Source of the DNA: G020348385 sp964580235 | GTDB lineage: Bacteria; Acidobacteriota; Aminicenantia; Aminicenantales; Aminicenantaceae | Direction: 5' to 3' | Assembly (NCBI GenBank): GCA_964580235.1 | Contig: CAZOJY010000015.1 | Location: 1-43,009, forward strand | DNA length: 43,009 nt | Part shown: piece after piece, positions 15,344-23,732 of the stretch | Layout: the number at the start of each line of letters is the position of its first letter | Position numbering within the stretch: the stretch's first letter is position 1 | Notes under the pieces: generated by a model | The model's database searches: none | What the model was told of the DNA's origin: nothing | Seen by the model: only the letters and a program-made list of their open reading frames with translations | Made by a program: the position numbers and the translations under genes

Positions 15344-17261
15344 GACATCCTTTTATATCACAACCCCCATCTATTATGTGAATGACATTCCGCATATCGG
15401 ACATGCTTACACGACTATCATTGCGGATGCTATCAGCCGCTACAAGAAACTTGCAGGGTATGATGTCTTCTTTCTCACCGGCACGGATGAGCACGGCCAA
15501 AAGGTGGAAAAATCCGCTGCGGAAAAAGGAATAACACCAATCCAGTTGGCCGACAAAGTTGTGGTCAGGTTTAAAAAGCTTTGGGATGCCTTGGATATTG
15601 GGTTCGATTCCTTTATCCGCACAACACAACATTTCCATGAACAGGGTGTCCAGAAAATCTTTCAGAAACTGAAGGATAAGGGAGATATCTACAAAGGAAT
15701 ATATGAAGGATGGTATTGTGTATCCGACGAAACGTTTCTCTCGGAAGATGTGCCTTTGGAGGATGGTGGGCACAAAACCTGCCCTGATTGCGGGAAAAAG
15801 GCCAATGTCGTTTCTGAGGAATGTTATTTTTTTAAACTCTCCGCCTACGAGAAACAGCTGCTCGATTTTTATCAAAAAAATCCGACTTTTGTCCGGCCGC
15901 AAAGCCGGATGAATGAAGTGGTCAGTTTTGTCCGCCAAGGGCTCAAAGATTTGAGCATTACCCGGACAACGGTCAAATGGGGCATCTCCCTTCCCGACGA
16001 TCCGGCCCATACAATCTATGTCTGGTTTGATGCTCTCCATAACTACCTCACCGGCATTGGATACGATTGGGACATGAAAAATTTTAAAAAATATTGGCCT
16101 GCAACCGTTCATCTTATTGGGAAAGATATTCTCAGACATCATGCCGTTTTCTGGCCGGCTTTCCTGATTGCCGCCGGATTCCCCCTCCCAAAGACTGTTT
16201 ATGCCCATGGGTGGTGGCTCAAGGATGAGTCCAAGATGTCGAAATCAAGAGGCAATGTCCTTGATCCTTGGACCATTCTGAATGCCTTCGGGCCAGATCC
16301 TCTTCGTTATTTTTTGCTGCGCGAAATTCCGATCGGCCTTGACGGCAACTTTTCTCACGAGGCTTTCATCCACCGGGTGAACTCTGATCTGGCAAATGAT
16401 CTGGGGAACCTTATCCAACGCCTCCTGACGATGATTCATAATTATTTTGACGGGCAAATCAGGATCACAGGCGAAGAAACAGACTCAGACAAAAATCTGC
16501 GGCTCGCATTTGATGCCTTTAAAGATAAAGTAAACCATCACTTTGAAGATTATGCTATCAATAAAGCCCTAGAAGAGATTTGGGTCTACATCAATTCTGT
16601 GAACAAATATCTTGCAGAAAATGAGCCATGGAAATTATCGAAGGAGGAATCCCAAAGGGCTAGGCTGGGGAGAATCCTTTATCAAGCCACCTGTGCAATG
16701 AGAGGAATCATTTACTTTGTGTATCCGGTCCTCCCGGAATCATCTAAAAAAATGTGGAAATTTCTCGGGGAAACAAAACCCTTAGAGGAAGAACCTTACT
16801 CAGATTTGGCATTTTTCAACTTGAAACCGGACCAAACAATACAAAAACCTGAACCGTTATTCCCGAGAGTCAATTTAAAAGATTTCTTAAAAGAGGGGGG
16901 AAACCAAAAAGTTTCGCCTCCTAAGGAGGAGATTATGGATATCGTTACATTTGATGAATTTAAAAGGATGGATTTCAGGGTTGGAGAAATCATAAAGGCC
17001 GAACGTGTAGAAGGGACAGAAAAACTCGTAAAGATGGAGGTCAGCATCGGAACAGAAACGAGACAGATGATCGGCGGGATTGCGGACAAATATACCCCAG
17101 AGGAACTGATGGGCAAAAAGGTCATCGTGATCGTTAACTTGAAGCCGGCTGTCATCCGTGGCATCGAATCTCAGGGCATGCTTCTTGCCGCCGAAGTGGA
17201 AGGAAAGGCCATCATTCCCGTTTTCACAGAAGATGTTCCAGCGGGTGCGAAAGTCCGCTAG
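15327..17261 (+). CDS. metG: Methionyl-tRNA synthetase with C-terminal tRNA-binding domain
   Basis: Class I aminoacyl-tRNA synthetase of 644 residues. It starts with GTG at 15327 behind a perfect aggagg site located inside folE. The HIGH motif (PHIGHAYTT, 23-26) and KMSKS motif (about 303-307) are present, with a zinc knuckle CPDCGKKANVVSEEC near 152. The last 110 residues form an EMAPII/Trbp111-type tRNA-binding domain (FDEFKRMDFRVGEIIKAERV to the end), which promotes dimerisation and tRNA affinity. One zinc knuckle is visible, giving the shorter linker of many bacterial MetRS proteins. Confidence 0.97.
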   Translation: MEENSKTSFYITTPIYYVNDIPHIGHAYTTIIADAISRYKKLAGYDVFFLTGTDEHGQKVEKSAAEKGITPIQLADKVVVRFKKLWDALDIGFDSFIRTTQHFHEQGVQKIFQKLKDKGDIYKGIYEGWYCVSDETFLSEDVPLEDGGHKTCPDCGKKANVVSEECYFFKLSAYEKQLLDFYQKNPTFVRPQSRMNEVVSFVRQGLKDLSITRTTVKWGISLPDDPAHTIYVWFDALHNYLTGIGYDWDMKNFKKYWPATVHLIGKDILRHHAVFWPAFLIAAGFPLPKTVYAHGWWLKDESKMSKSRGNVLDPWTILNAFGPDPLRYFLLREIPIGLDGNFSHEAFIHRVNSDLANDLGNLIQRLLTMIHNYFDGQIRITGEETDSDKNLRLAFDAFKDKVNHHFEDYAINKALEEIWVYINSVNKYLAENEPWKLSKEESQRARLGRILYQATCAMRGIIYFVYPVLPESSKKMWKFLGETKPLEEEPYSDLAFFNLKPDQTIQKPEPLFPRVNLKDFLKEGGNQKVSPPKEEIMDIVTFDEFKRMDFRVGEIIKAERVEGTEKLVKMEVSIGTETRQMIGGIADKYTPEELMGKKVIVIVNLKPAVIRGIESQGMLLAAEVEGKAIIPVFTEDVPAGAKVR

Positions 17262-17264
17262 ATC

Positions 17265-18260
17265 ATGAAACGAAGAACGTTCTTTCACTCTTGTTTTGGA
17301 ACCGTTGCGGGCCTAAAATCCAACCTTTTTTCCGGCACAGCCCAAAGGTATGCCAGACACGTTTCAAAAAAATCAGGGATGAACAAAAAAGTTTTTGTAA
17401 AAATAATCGGGACCGCTCAGGATGGAGGTATCCCCCATATCGGATGTTTTTGCCCTAACTGCCAGCGCGCCTGGAAAGAGCCCAGATTCGTCCGTCTCAT
17501 TTCCTCCCTCGCCCTATTCGATCTCATCGAAAATAAAACCATACTCATCGATGCCACACCTGACATACGGGCCCAGACTAGGATGATTCAAGAACACATG
17601 AAACCTAAAAAGACGGCAAATAGATATTGGCCTGACAAGATTCTGTTAACTCATGCGCATATCGGCCATTATACAGGATTAATGTTTTACGGGTATGAAG
17701 CCCTTGCAACGGACAGACTTCCCGTTTATTGTTCCAAAAGGATGAATGATTTTCTGACCCGAAACGGTCCTTGGAGCCAGCTCGTTAATCAGAAAAATAT
17801 CATCACCCAAACCATCATCCCAGGACAGATTTTCTCACTCACGCCTCGAATCGAAGCCCTTGCCTTTCAAGTTCCTCATCGGGACGAATTCACTGACACA
17901 CTTGGATTTAAAATAAAAGGTCAAAACAGATCTCTCCTGTATATCCCCGATATTCACAATTGGAAGATATGGGATCTTTCGATCGTCGATGAGGTTCAAA
18001 AGGTTGACATAGCCTTGCTCGATGGAACATTTTATTCCCCCGAGGAGTTGCCTTCCCGTGATTTATCATCGATAGGACACCCCTTTATCTCGGATTCCAT
18101 GAAACTCTTAAAGGATGTTGCCCGGGGCGGAAAAACTCAGATCTTCTTCTCACACCTGAACCATTCCAATCTCGCACTCGATCCAGACAGAGAGGCAAGA
18201 AAATCTTTAGAAAAGAACGGATTATCTTTGGCAGAAGACGGAATGGAGTTTTCTTTATGA
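17265..18260 (+). CDS. PqqB-like metallo-beta-lactamase-fold hydrolase
   Basis: A 331-residue metallo-beta-lactamase-fold protein related to PqqB: KIIGTAQDGGIPHIGCFCPNCQRAW, DATPDIRAQT, LLTHAHIGHYTGLM (His130, His132, His135) and SSIGHPFISDSM. Gly134 replaces the Asp of the canonical HxHxDH motif, as in PqqB relatives. The N-terminus MKRRTFFHSCFGTVAG resembles a twin-arginine signal, but its hydrophobic stretch is short, so export is uncertain; an internal Met39 (GMNKKVFVKIIG) could be the start of a cytosolic form. No pqqA, C, D or E is nearby, so a PQQ role is doubtful. It overlaps the convergent sua5-like gene by 6 bp. Confidence 0.82.
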   Translation: MKRRTFFHSCFGTVAGLKSNLFSGTAQRYARHVSKKSGMNKKVFVKIIGTAQDGGIPHIGCFCPNCQRAWKEPRFVRLISSLALFDLIENKTILIDATPDIRAQTRMIQEHMKPKKTANRYWPDKILLTHAHIGHYTGLMFYGYEALATDRLPVYCSKRMNDFLTRNGPWSQLVNQKNIITQTIIPGQIFSLTPRIEALAFQVPHRDEFTDTLGFKIKGQNRSLLYIPDIHNWKIWDLSIVDEVQKVDIALLDGTFYSPEELPSRDLSSIGHPFISDSMKLLKDVARGGKTQIFFSHLNHSNLALDPDREARKSLEKNGLSLAEDGMEFSL

Positions 18261-18911
18261 AGAAGATTCTGCCAGGGATGGCAAATATTTTTTCAGCCGG
18301 GTTGAGGAAATAGCTCCCTCTCGGACTAAGCTAGCTTCCTCCCCCGATAAATCCACCACTGTTGAAGGAAAAAGCCCTTTGGTTTTTCCTCCATCCACAA
18401 TGAGATCAACTTCGCCTTCGAATAATGCTTTGACCTTTTTGGGATCGGAAATTTCCATTTCTCCTGAGACATTGGCACTCGTCGCTGTAATCGGAAAACT
18501 GACCTGGTGTACCAATGATCTCACCCATTTATGTCCAGTCAGCCGCACCCCGATTGTCCCCTCAGGTCCCAGCAATAAAATCGGTACTGTGGGGGAGGCT
18601 TTCAAAATAACGGTCAGCGGCCCAGGCCAAAATTTTGAAATAAGCGGCCTTAAAATCGGAGGAATTTCGGATGTAATCTGGTAAAGCATGGCAAGTTCAG
18701 AAATCACAACCGATAGAGGTTTTTCAGGATCACGCCTTTTCAAGCGATAAACTTTCTGGATAGCCGCCGCAGAAAATCCACTGGCACCTAACCCGTAGAA
18801 CGTTTCTGTGGGATAAGCGATGATACCGTCTTCCTGCAATACTCTTGCTATTTTATCGATCTTATCGATCTCGATAGTATCCGGGGAGATTTTGATGATT
18901 TTTGTTTTCAT
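18255..18911 (-). CDS. L-threonylcarbamoyladenylate synthase (TsaC/Sua5/YrdC family)
   Basis: YrdC-domain protein of 218 residues that makes threonylcarbamoyl-AMP for the t6A modification of ANN-decoding tRNAs. Motifs are GGIIAYPTETFYGLGAS-like (residues about 28-44 here read DGIIAYPTETFYGLGA), KRRDPEKPLSVVI, FWPGPLTVIL, GVRLTGHKW and ITATSANVSGE. It lacks the C-terminal Sua5 domain, so it is the short TsaC type. I prefer the ATG at 18911; a GTG at 18944 extends the frame by 11 unconvincing residues. It is a single gene, convergent with the PqqB-like gene. Confidence 0.92.
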   Translation of the reverse strand: MKTKIIKISPDTIEIDKIDKIARVLQEDGIIAYPTETFYGLGASGFSAAAIQKVYRLKRRDPEKPLSVVISELAMLYQITSEIPPILRPLISKFWPGPLTVILKASPTVPILLLGPEGTIGVRLTGHKWVRSLVHQVSFPITATSANVSGEMEISDPKKVKALFEGEVDLIVDGGKTKGLFPSTVVDLSGEEASLVREGAISSTRLKKYLPSLAESSS

Positions 18912-19057
18912 GATGTGTGCTGATTCTATATTAAAAAACCGCACAAGGATTTGTAAAGGACTTGACTCGCCAGGAATTCTATCCTATAAACAAAGATTAA
19001 TAAGAATTTACGATATTATGTGGACAATTGACCCTTTTTAGAAACATGGAGGCTATA

Positions 19058-19082
19058 AATCCCCCCTGATATAGGAGGGATT
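19058..19082 (+). promoter_or_regulatory. Inverted repeat just upstream of sigma-54 promoter
   Basis: AATCCC (19058-19063) pairs with GGGATT (19077-19082), and the stem continues through CCT/AGG past a single mismatch. It ends 5 bp before the -24 box. It may be an operator for a regulator of the beta-barrel gene. As an RNA hairpin it lacks a T tract, so a terminator is unlikely. Confidence 0.45.
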
Positions 19083-19086
19083 ATTC

Positions 19087-19104
19087 TTGGCACAGATTTT
19101 GCAT
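19087..19104 (+). promoter_or_regulatory. Sigma-54 (RpoN) promoter
   Basis: TTGGCAC (19087-19093), five bases, then TTGCAT (19099-19104) matches the consensus TGGCAC-N5-TTGCW. The invariant GG and GC are separated by exactly 10 bp. Transcription should begin near 19115, just before the gaggtg ribosome binding site and the ATG at 19129. Activation by an enhancer-binding protein is therefore expected. Confidence 0.8.
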
Positions 19105-19128
19105 ATTACAAAAACAGAGGTGAAAAAA

Positions 19129-19893
19129 ATGAAAAAAACACTGATTCTGATGACAGCCTTGATTCTGATGATCCCAGGCTTTATGTTTTCCGATCTTGTG
19201 ACATTCAAAGTTGGCTATTTCATTCCTCGCACACAATTTGATGTCCGAGGCGATAGTCTTTGGATGATCGAATTCGATCAGATGTCTTTTTCTAAATCCA
19301 ATTATCAGACTACAAACTTTGGATTTGGTTATGAGTATTTCTTCTCAAAAAATCTGAGTCTTGTTTTAAACATAGAAGGTTATTCCAAGAACAAGTTAGG
19401 ACAATACACAGATTATGTGGCTGTTGAAGACTTCGATGGCGTCTGGGCCTACCCGATCGATGATTTTAATGGTAATTGGATCCCCTCCCACACATTCAGC
19501 GTGTCGATCACTCCCTTCCAACTTTCGGTGAAGATCGCTCCTCTGGGAAGGCGTATGAAAATTATCCCTTACATCGGAGGAGGAGTGGGAGTCTATCTCT
19601 GGAGCGTCAGGCTTTTTGGTGACGTCATTGATTTCAGTGACATATGGTGGGATGAACAATATGAAATCGAGGTATACCCCATAAAACAGTGGGATGCAAG
19701 AGAGGAGAACAAAATCAAAGTCGGCTTTCAAGGATTTGCGGGCATTATGGTTCCTCTGGCAAACCGGATTAGCCTCGAGGCAGAATTCAAATACAACTAT
19801 GCCATGGCAGATTTTACCGAAGCATTCCAAGGATTCGAGCGTTTTGACTTAAGCGGGTATCAAATCTCGATCGGCATGAATTACTGGTTTTAA
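19129..19893 (+). CDS. Outer-membrane beta-barrel protein, sigma-54 controlled
   Basis: A 254-residue protein with a clear signal peptide (MKKTLILMTALILMIPGFMFS). It is followed by alternating polar/aromatic strands such as FKVGYFIPRTQFDVRG, TNFGFGYEYFFSKNLSLVL and AEFKYNYAMADF. It ends in YQISIGMNYWF, where the C-terminal Phe is the usual BAM-recognition residue. An OmpW/OmpA-like small barrel of eight or so strands is likely; the cargo is unknown. An earlier TTG frame start lies inside the sigma-54 promoter and is rejected. The 3' end overlaps the convergent nitroreductase stop. Confidence 0.82.
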   Translation: MKKTLILMTALILMIPGFMFSDLVTFKVGYFIPRTQFDVRGDSLWMIEFDQMSFSKSNYQTTNFGFGYEYFFSKNLSLVLNIEGYSKNKLGQYTDYVAVEDFDGVWAYPIDDFNGNWIPSHTFSVSITPFQLSVKIAPLGRRMKIIPYIGGGVGVYLWSVRLFGDVIDFSDIWWDEQYEIEVYPIKQWDAREENKIKVGFQGFAGIMVPLANRISLEAEFKYNYAMADFTEAFQGFERFDLSGYQISIGMNYWF

Positions 19894-20405
19894 AAAGAGT
19901 CGTAAGACACGATTTCTTCCATGCTTTTTCGCCCTCTAGAGGCAGGATTTTCACCTGGGTAGCCCAATGGGGTTAGAGCCAAAACTCTTACGTCGTCTGG
20001 AACATTCAAGATAGATTTGACCTCGCTTTCATCAAAAGCTCCAATCCAGCATGTTCCCAGTCCTTCTTCCTGTGCCTGCAGTATCAAATGTTCGAAGGCA
20101 ATTGCCACGTCCACTGGCCACGATTTCATGTAGTTGCCCATTCGGGAATAACACTTTTCAGGAAATCCACACGCAACAACTACGACAGGAGCTTGGGCAA
20201 TAAAAGACTGTCTTAGAGAGGCGTGAACCAGACGTTGTTTTAAAGATTCGTTTTTCACAAGGATAAATTTCCAGGGTTGAAGATTTTTTCCAGAAGGAGA
20301 AAACCGAGCAGCATCCATCACCCGGAAGAGAACTTCCTCTGGAATTGGATCAGGCCTGTATCTGCGCACGCTGCGCCTTTTTTTTATGACATTCAGGATA
20401 CTCAT
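19890..20405 (-). CDS. Nitroreductase-family FMN protein
   Basis: A 171-residue nitroreductase-fold flavoprotein. The FMN-binding N-terminus RRSVRRYRPDPIPEEVL, ARFSPSGKNLQPWKFILV and GLGTCWIGAFDESEVKSIL are typical, as is the late LTPLGYPGENP segment. It probably uses NAD(P)H with FMN; the substrate is unknown. Its ATG overlaps the glycosyltransferase stop by 4 bp, placing it last in a three-gene minus-strand operon. Confidence 0.92.
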   Translation of the reverse strand: MSILNVIKKRRSVRRYRPDPIPEEVLFRVMDAARFSPSGKNLQPWKFILVKNESLKQRLVHASLRQSFIAQAPVVVVACGFPEKCYSRMGNYMKSWPVDVAIAFEHLILQAQEEGLGTCWIGAFDESEVKSILNVPDDVRVLALTPLGYPGENPASRGRKSMEEIVSYDSF

Positions 20406-21253
20406 GTCCCCTCCTTTTTTGGCTGGTATTTCTGAACCAACGAAAGATATTTTTTTTCTTCTTCATGTTTATTTCGTTTCCTGAAACCCTGGATCAATAT
20501 TTGGCATTTTTTCACAAGCTCTTGTTTGACTGACTGGGCCTGTCCAGAAGTCAGATCCAACTTCAAAGCCTTTTCCAAAGCATATACACGAAACCTGTCC
20601 ATGCCCCAGAACTGTTTGGAGAGCTGATCAGCATGTCCTCCCCGCTTGACGATCAAAGGCAAATCGATCAAATAAATCGGGAACCGATGGGCCAAGCGTA
20701 TGCCAAGATCATAATCCTCACAAGCAGGCATGCTCTCATCAAATTCACCAACAAGGTCAAACACCTCCCTTCTGAAAAAAGCAGAGGAAAGACTCAACAA
20801 ACAGAGGGGCAAGATTTTATCAAAAATCCAACCGGAATATTTCTGATGCTTTTTTTTCGGATTCACAAACACGCCGTTGCGAATCCAAATCTCTTCGGTA
20901 TAACAAACCATCGCCTCAGGATAGGCTTCCATAAAACTCATCTGGGCACTCATTTTATTCGTTATCCACAGATCATCGGAATCCAGGAACGCGATAAAAT
21001 CCCCCGAGGAGAGATGAAGTCCTTGATTCCTGGCCATACTGATCCCCTGATGCTGTTGAAAAAAATAATTCACCTTTTTACCAAAGGACCGGGCGGCCTT
21101 TTCTGTCTCATCGGTCGAGCCGTCATCGATCACCCAGAGCTCAAAACATGGATCTCCGCAGCAATGGCTAAAATAATCCTGGTCAAAAACGGACTGGAGA
21201 GCTTCTGATAAAAAAGAAGCCCTGTTGTAGGTCGGAATGATAACACTGATCAT
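20402..21253 (-). CDS. Family 2 glycosyltransferase
   Basis: GT-A fold glycosyltransferase of 283 residues. It has MISVIIPTYNRASFLSEAL, WVIDDGSTDET, the acceptor helix NQGLHLSSGDFIAFLDSDDLW with the metal-binding DSD, and the catalytic-region ACEDYDLGIRLA. There is no transmembrane segment, so it is a cytosolic or peripheral enzyme transferring sugars to an envelope glycan or lipid. A basic, Lys-rich tail (about 255-280) may bind membranes. It lies between a secreted LEA-like protein and the nitroreductase on the minus strand. Confidence 0.93.
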   Translation of the reverse strand: MISVIIPTYNRASFLSEALQSVFDQDYFSHCCGDPCFELWVIDDGSTDETEKAARSFGKKVNYFFQQHQGISMARNQGLHLSSGDFIAFLDSDDLWITNKMSAQMSFMEAYPEAMVCYTEEIWIRNGVFVNPKKKHQKYSGWIFDKILPLCLLSLSSAFFRREVFDLVGEFDESMPACEDYDLGIRLAHRFPIYLIDLPLIVKRGGHADQLSKQFWGMDRFRVYALEKALKLDLTSGQAQSVKQELVKKCQILIQGFRKRNKHEEEKKYLSLVQKYQPKKEGT

Positions 21254-21292
21254 TGATTAAGTTTATTTCTGATAAACATTTCATTCAGCACA

Positions 21293-22138
21293 TCAGGGGA
21301 TTCGGTTTATCGTCAACAATCTCTTCTCATCGAATGCAATAGTCAACCGTCCCCACACCGTTTGTACCTCAATAGTTCCAGAAAAAACGCACTGAGCGGA
21401 CGGTTTATCGAGAACGTCGAAAACTTCTTTGCCAACCTCAAAAAAATTCAATAGCAGCGGAAGGGAAAATATCTTTTCTCCCTGCTCAGGGATATTTTTA
21501 TCCCCCTTGATTGTTCCTTGTTCAATCTTATACCCCGCCAGAGTTAAGGTGTAACCTATCCGGCTCACCATGAGTTCGAATCTGTTTTTATTTATGAATT
21601 TTACCTCGAAGTTTAACTCTGCCCCTCCGATCGTAAGTGTCTTCACCCGAAGCTGGACGATCTCGAGATCGGGCTTCCAGAATATCGGAAAATCTCCTGT
21701 GAAAGCCAGCGCGAGCTTGCCCTTTTTCTTCCGTCCGTCCGAAAACCTCGCCCAACCCACAAGATTGCATATGGCATGAAGTTCATTTTCCATCTTTGGA
21801 ATGGCCCGGAATAGGTTCTCATATGTGATCTTAATCGGAAACGCCACTAGGGTTTCATCTCTCGCTTCAATCCGAACTCCTTCTTCCAAATCCGTTTCTA
21901 ACTGAAGATAATCCCTTTGATCGACGATAAAGCGATAATCATAACCTGAGAGAAAATAGACCTTTGAAGAGGAATTCGCGATCCTCACATAAAAGACGAG
22001 CGTTAGGCCATCCAGGCTGAAATCTCGAATTCTTTTTTCTTTCAGTTCAATTTTCAAATCTTTCGTTAGAGAGGCTGAAAATGAAAAATTGGCAATTATC
22101 GCGAGAAAACCCATAAGGAAGGCCACTTTATTTCTCAT
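21293..22138 (-). CDS. Secreted protein with two LEA type 2 / WHy-like domains
   Basis: A 281-residue protein with signal peptide MRNKVAFLMGFLAIIANFSFSA. Two similar beta-sandwich units follow: residues about 25-120 (FSLDGLTLVFYVRIANSSS) and about 160-265 (IGGAELNFEVKFINKNRFE). Both show the NPN-like 'V.v.NpN...l.v..i.Y.l...G' pattern of LEA_2/WHy domains. The start at ATG 22138 is supported by gaggag at 7-nt spacing; an upstream TTG at 22180 is less convincing. A periplasmic or stress-related role is typical, but the exact function is unknown. Confidence 0.75.
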   Translation of the reverse strand: MRNKVAFLMGFLAIIANFSFSASLTKDLKIELKEKRIRDFSLDGLTLVFYVRIANSSSKVYFLSGYDYRFIVDQRDYLQLETDLEEGVRIEARDETLVAFPIKITYENLFRAIPKMENELHAICNLVGWARFSDGRKKKGKLALAFTGDFPIFWKPDLEIVQLRVKTLTIGGAELNFEVKFINKNRFELMVSRIGYTLTLAGYKIEQGTIKGDKNIPEQGEKIFSLPLLLNFFEVGKEVFDVLDKPSAQCVFSGTIEVQTVWGRLTIAFDEKRLLTINRIP

Positions 22139-22237
22139 TCTTCGACTCCTCGATGCCCTAGGATACAATACTGTGGCCAAGAGCTCAAGAAATAGCGAGG
22201 TCAGGCTTTTATAAACTTAATAATTCCTGTAAAATTT

Positions 22238-22243
22238 TATAAT
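22238..22243 (+). promoter_or_regulatory. Possible -10 box of the cca-galE operon
   Basis: TATAAT (22238-22243) is a perfect -10 consensus 20 bp before the ATG, in the 124-bp divergent gap between the LEA-like gene and the nucleotidyltransferase. The -35 region (about 22215-22220) is poor, so the call is tentative. Confidence 0.4.
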
Positions 22244-22262
22244 AATTTCCAGAAAGAGTACA

Positions 22263-23732
22263 ATGAAACCAAAAAATGGCCTTGAGCCCATGAAACTTAA
22301 ATTAGACTTCAGAGAAAATAACTTTTTCATCGGCCATTTCGGCGAGGATGTGTACGCCGTGGGTGGCTATGTGCGGGATGTCATACGCGGAGATCCATCA
22401 GAAGATGTCGATATTCTGATCATGCATCACACGACAGATGAAATCATAAAAAAATTGAAGCCCTATGGTCATGTGGATATAGTCGGAAAAAGTTTCGGTG
22501 TAATCAAATTCACCGTCGAAGGAAAAACATATGACATTGCTCTACCGAGAAAAGACAGGCCCAAACAGGCAAAAATCCGAAAACACAAGGATTTCATAAT
22601 CTCTGCCGATCCGGACTTGCCTCTCGAAAAGGATTTGGCGCGAAGAGATTTTCGGTGCAACAGCATTGCTGTCCGACTCAGCGATGGAAATATATTTGAT
22701 CCTCATCACGGGCAAAAAGATATTCATGCAAAAGTTTTAAAGCTGACAAATCCCCAAGCTTTCCCCGAAGACCCTCTCCGTGTTCTTCGAGCCGCCCGTT
22801 TTGCATCAATTCTCGGTTTTTCTGTAGATCCCACGATGTACGAAATTGCGAAGGACATCGATCTCAGAGGAATTAGCGTGGAGAGAATAAAGGAAGAGTT
22901 GTACAAAATAATGCTCCTCTCTCCCCGACCTTCTTTGGGCTTAGACGAATTGTTCAAGCTTAACGCTTTGCGTCAGCTTTTTCCAGAACTCTACAGGCTT
23001 ACGCTCTGTATCCAGGACTCTGCGTTTCATCCTGAAAAAGATCTTTTCGGTCACCACACAGTTTGGGCCCATACACTGATCTCAATAGACCAGGCAAAAA
23101 GGCTGTCTGCTCGCTTTCAACTGGACAGACAAAAATCTCTTGCCCTACTCCTGGCTGCCCTCTTTCATGACGTTGGCAAGCCTGATGCAACCCAATGGGA
23201 GTTTAAGAAGGGTAGAATGGTAATCACCAGCAACGGCCATGATATCGCCAGTGCAAAAATTTCAAGAAAAATACTCGGCCGGTTGAAAATATTTTCATGG
23301 AATGGCTGCAACATGAGAAAGATAATTCCCTCCTTGATCAGATGTCACCACCGAACTTCTGAGCTTTGGCAGAACAGGGATGTTGTCACCAAGAAGGCCT
23401 TTATCCGTTTGGCAGCTGATGTGGACGGGGAGATTGAACTTCTCGTCTATCTGGACGCAGCCGATCGAGCTGGAAGGAAAAAGAAACCAATCCAGGGGCT
23501 GGATCGCGAGGGCCGATGGATGCTTAAAAAATTCGAAGAACTAAATGTTTCCAGAGAAACCATTCAGCCCCTGATTATGGGGAGAGACTTGATCAAAATG
23601 GGAGTTGCTCCCGGGCCTGCGATGGGAAGCTATCTCAAAGAGCTGTACCAGATGCAGCTTGACAACGAATTTGAAACTAGAGAATCGGGTTTGCGTATGG
23701 CTAAAGAATTGATAAAGCGAGGACTCCCATGA
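22263..23732 (+). CDS. CCA-adding / poly(A) polymerase-family tRNA nucleotidyltransferase with HD domain
   Basis: Class II nucleotidyltransferase of 489 residues. The head has VYAVGGYVRDVIRG (30-43) and the metal-binding DVD (48-50), then DLARRDFRCNSIAVRL and EDPLRVLRAARFASILGF. The C-terminal half carries an HD domain (HHTVWAHTLISI...LAALFHDVGKPDATQ), as in bacterial CCA/HD enzymes that also show phosphohydrolase activity. It adds or repairs the tRNA 3' CCA, or adds poly(A); the sequence alone does not decide. The start is ATG at 22263 behind agaaagag. Its stop overlaps galE by 4 bp. Confidence 0.92.
   Translation: MKPKNGLEPMKLKLDFRENNFFIGHFGEDVYAVGGYVRDVIRGDPSEDVDILIMHHTTDEIIKKLKPYGHVDIVGKSFGVIKFTVEGKTYDIALPRKDRPKQAKIRKHKDFIISADPDLPLEKDLARRDFRCNSIAVRLSDGNIFDPHHGQKDIHAKVLKLTNPQAFPEDPLRVLRAARFASILGFSVDPTMYEIAKDIDLRGISVERIKEELYKIMLLSPRPSLGLDELFKLNALRQLFPELYRLTLCIQDSAFHPEKDLFGHHTVWAHTLISIDQAKRLSARFQLDRQKSLALLLAALFHDVGKPDATQWEFKKGRMVITSNGHDIASAKISRKILGRLKIFSWNGCNMRKIIPSLIRCHHRTSELWQNRDVVTKKAFIRLAADVDGEIELLVYLDAADRAGRKKKPIQGLDREGRWMLKKFEELNVSRETIQPLIMGRDLIKMGVAPGPAMGSYLKELYQMQLDNEFETRESGLRMAKELIKRGLP

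Noticed and set aside
15309..16208. Long minus-strand frame (299 codons) opposite metG
   Set aside because: It lies wholly antisense to the confident metG frame (folE end at its left edge), has no recognisable protein motif and no ribosome binding site. Antisense frames of this length are expected opposite coding sequence.
19087..19128. TTG start extending the beta-barrel protein
   Set aside because: It falls inside the sigma-54 promoter and would destroy the signal peptide start; ATG at 19129 has a ribosome binding site.
20633..21208. Plus-strand frame opposite the glycosyltransferase
   Set aside because: The GT2 motifs define the minus-strand gene, and the opposite frame shows no family features.
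21261..21277. Small hairpin (gtttat/ataaac) between the LEA-like gene and the glycosyltransferase
   Set aside because: No T tract on the minus strand and the genes appear to be one operon, so I do not call a terminator.
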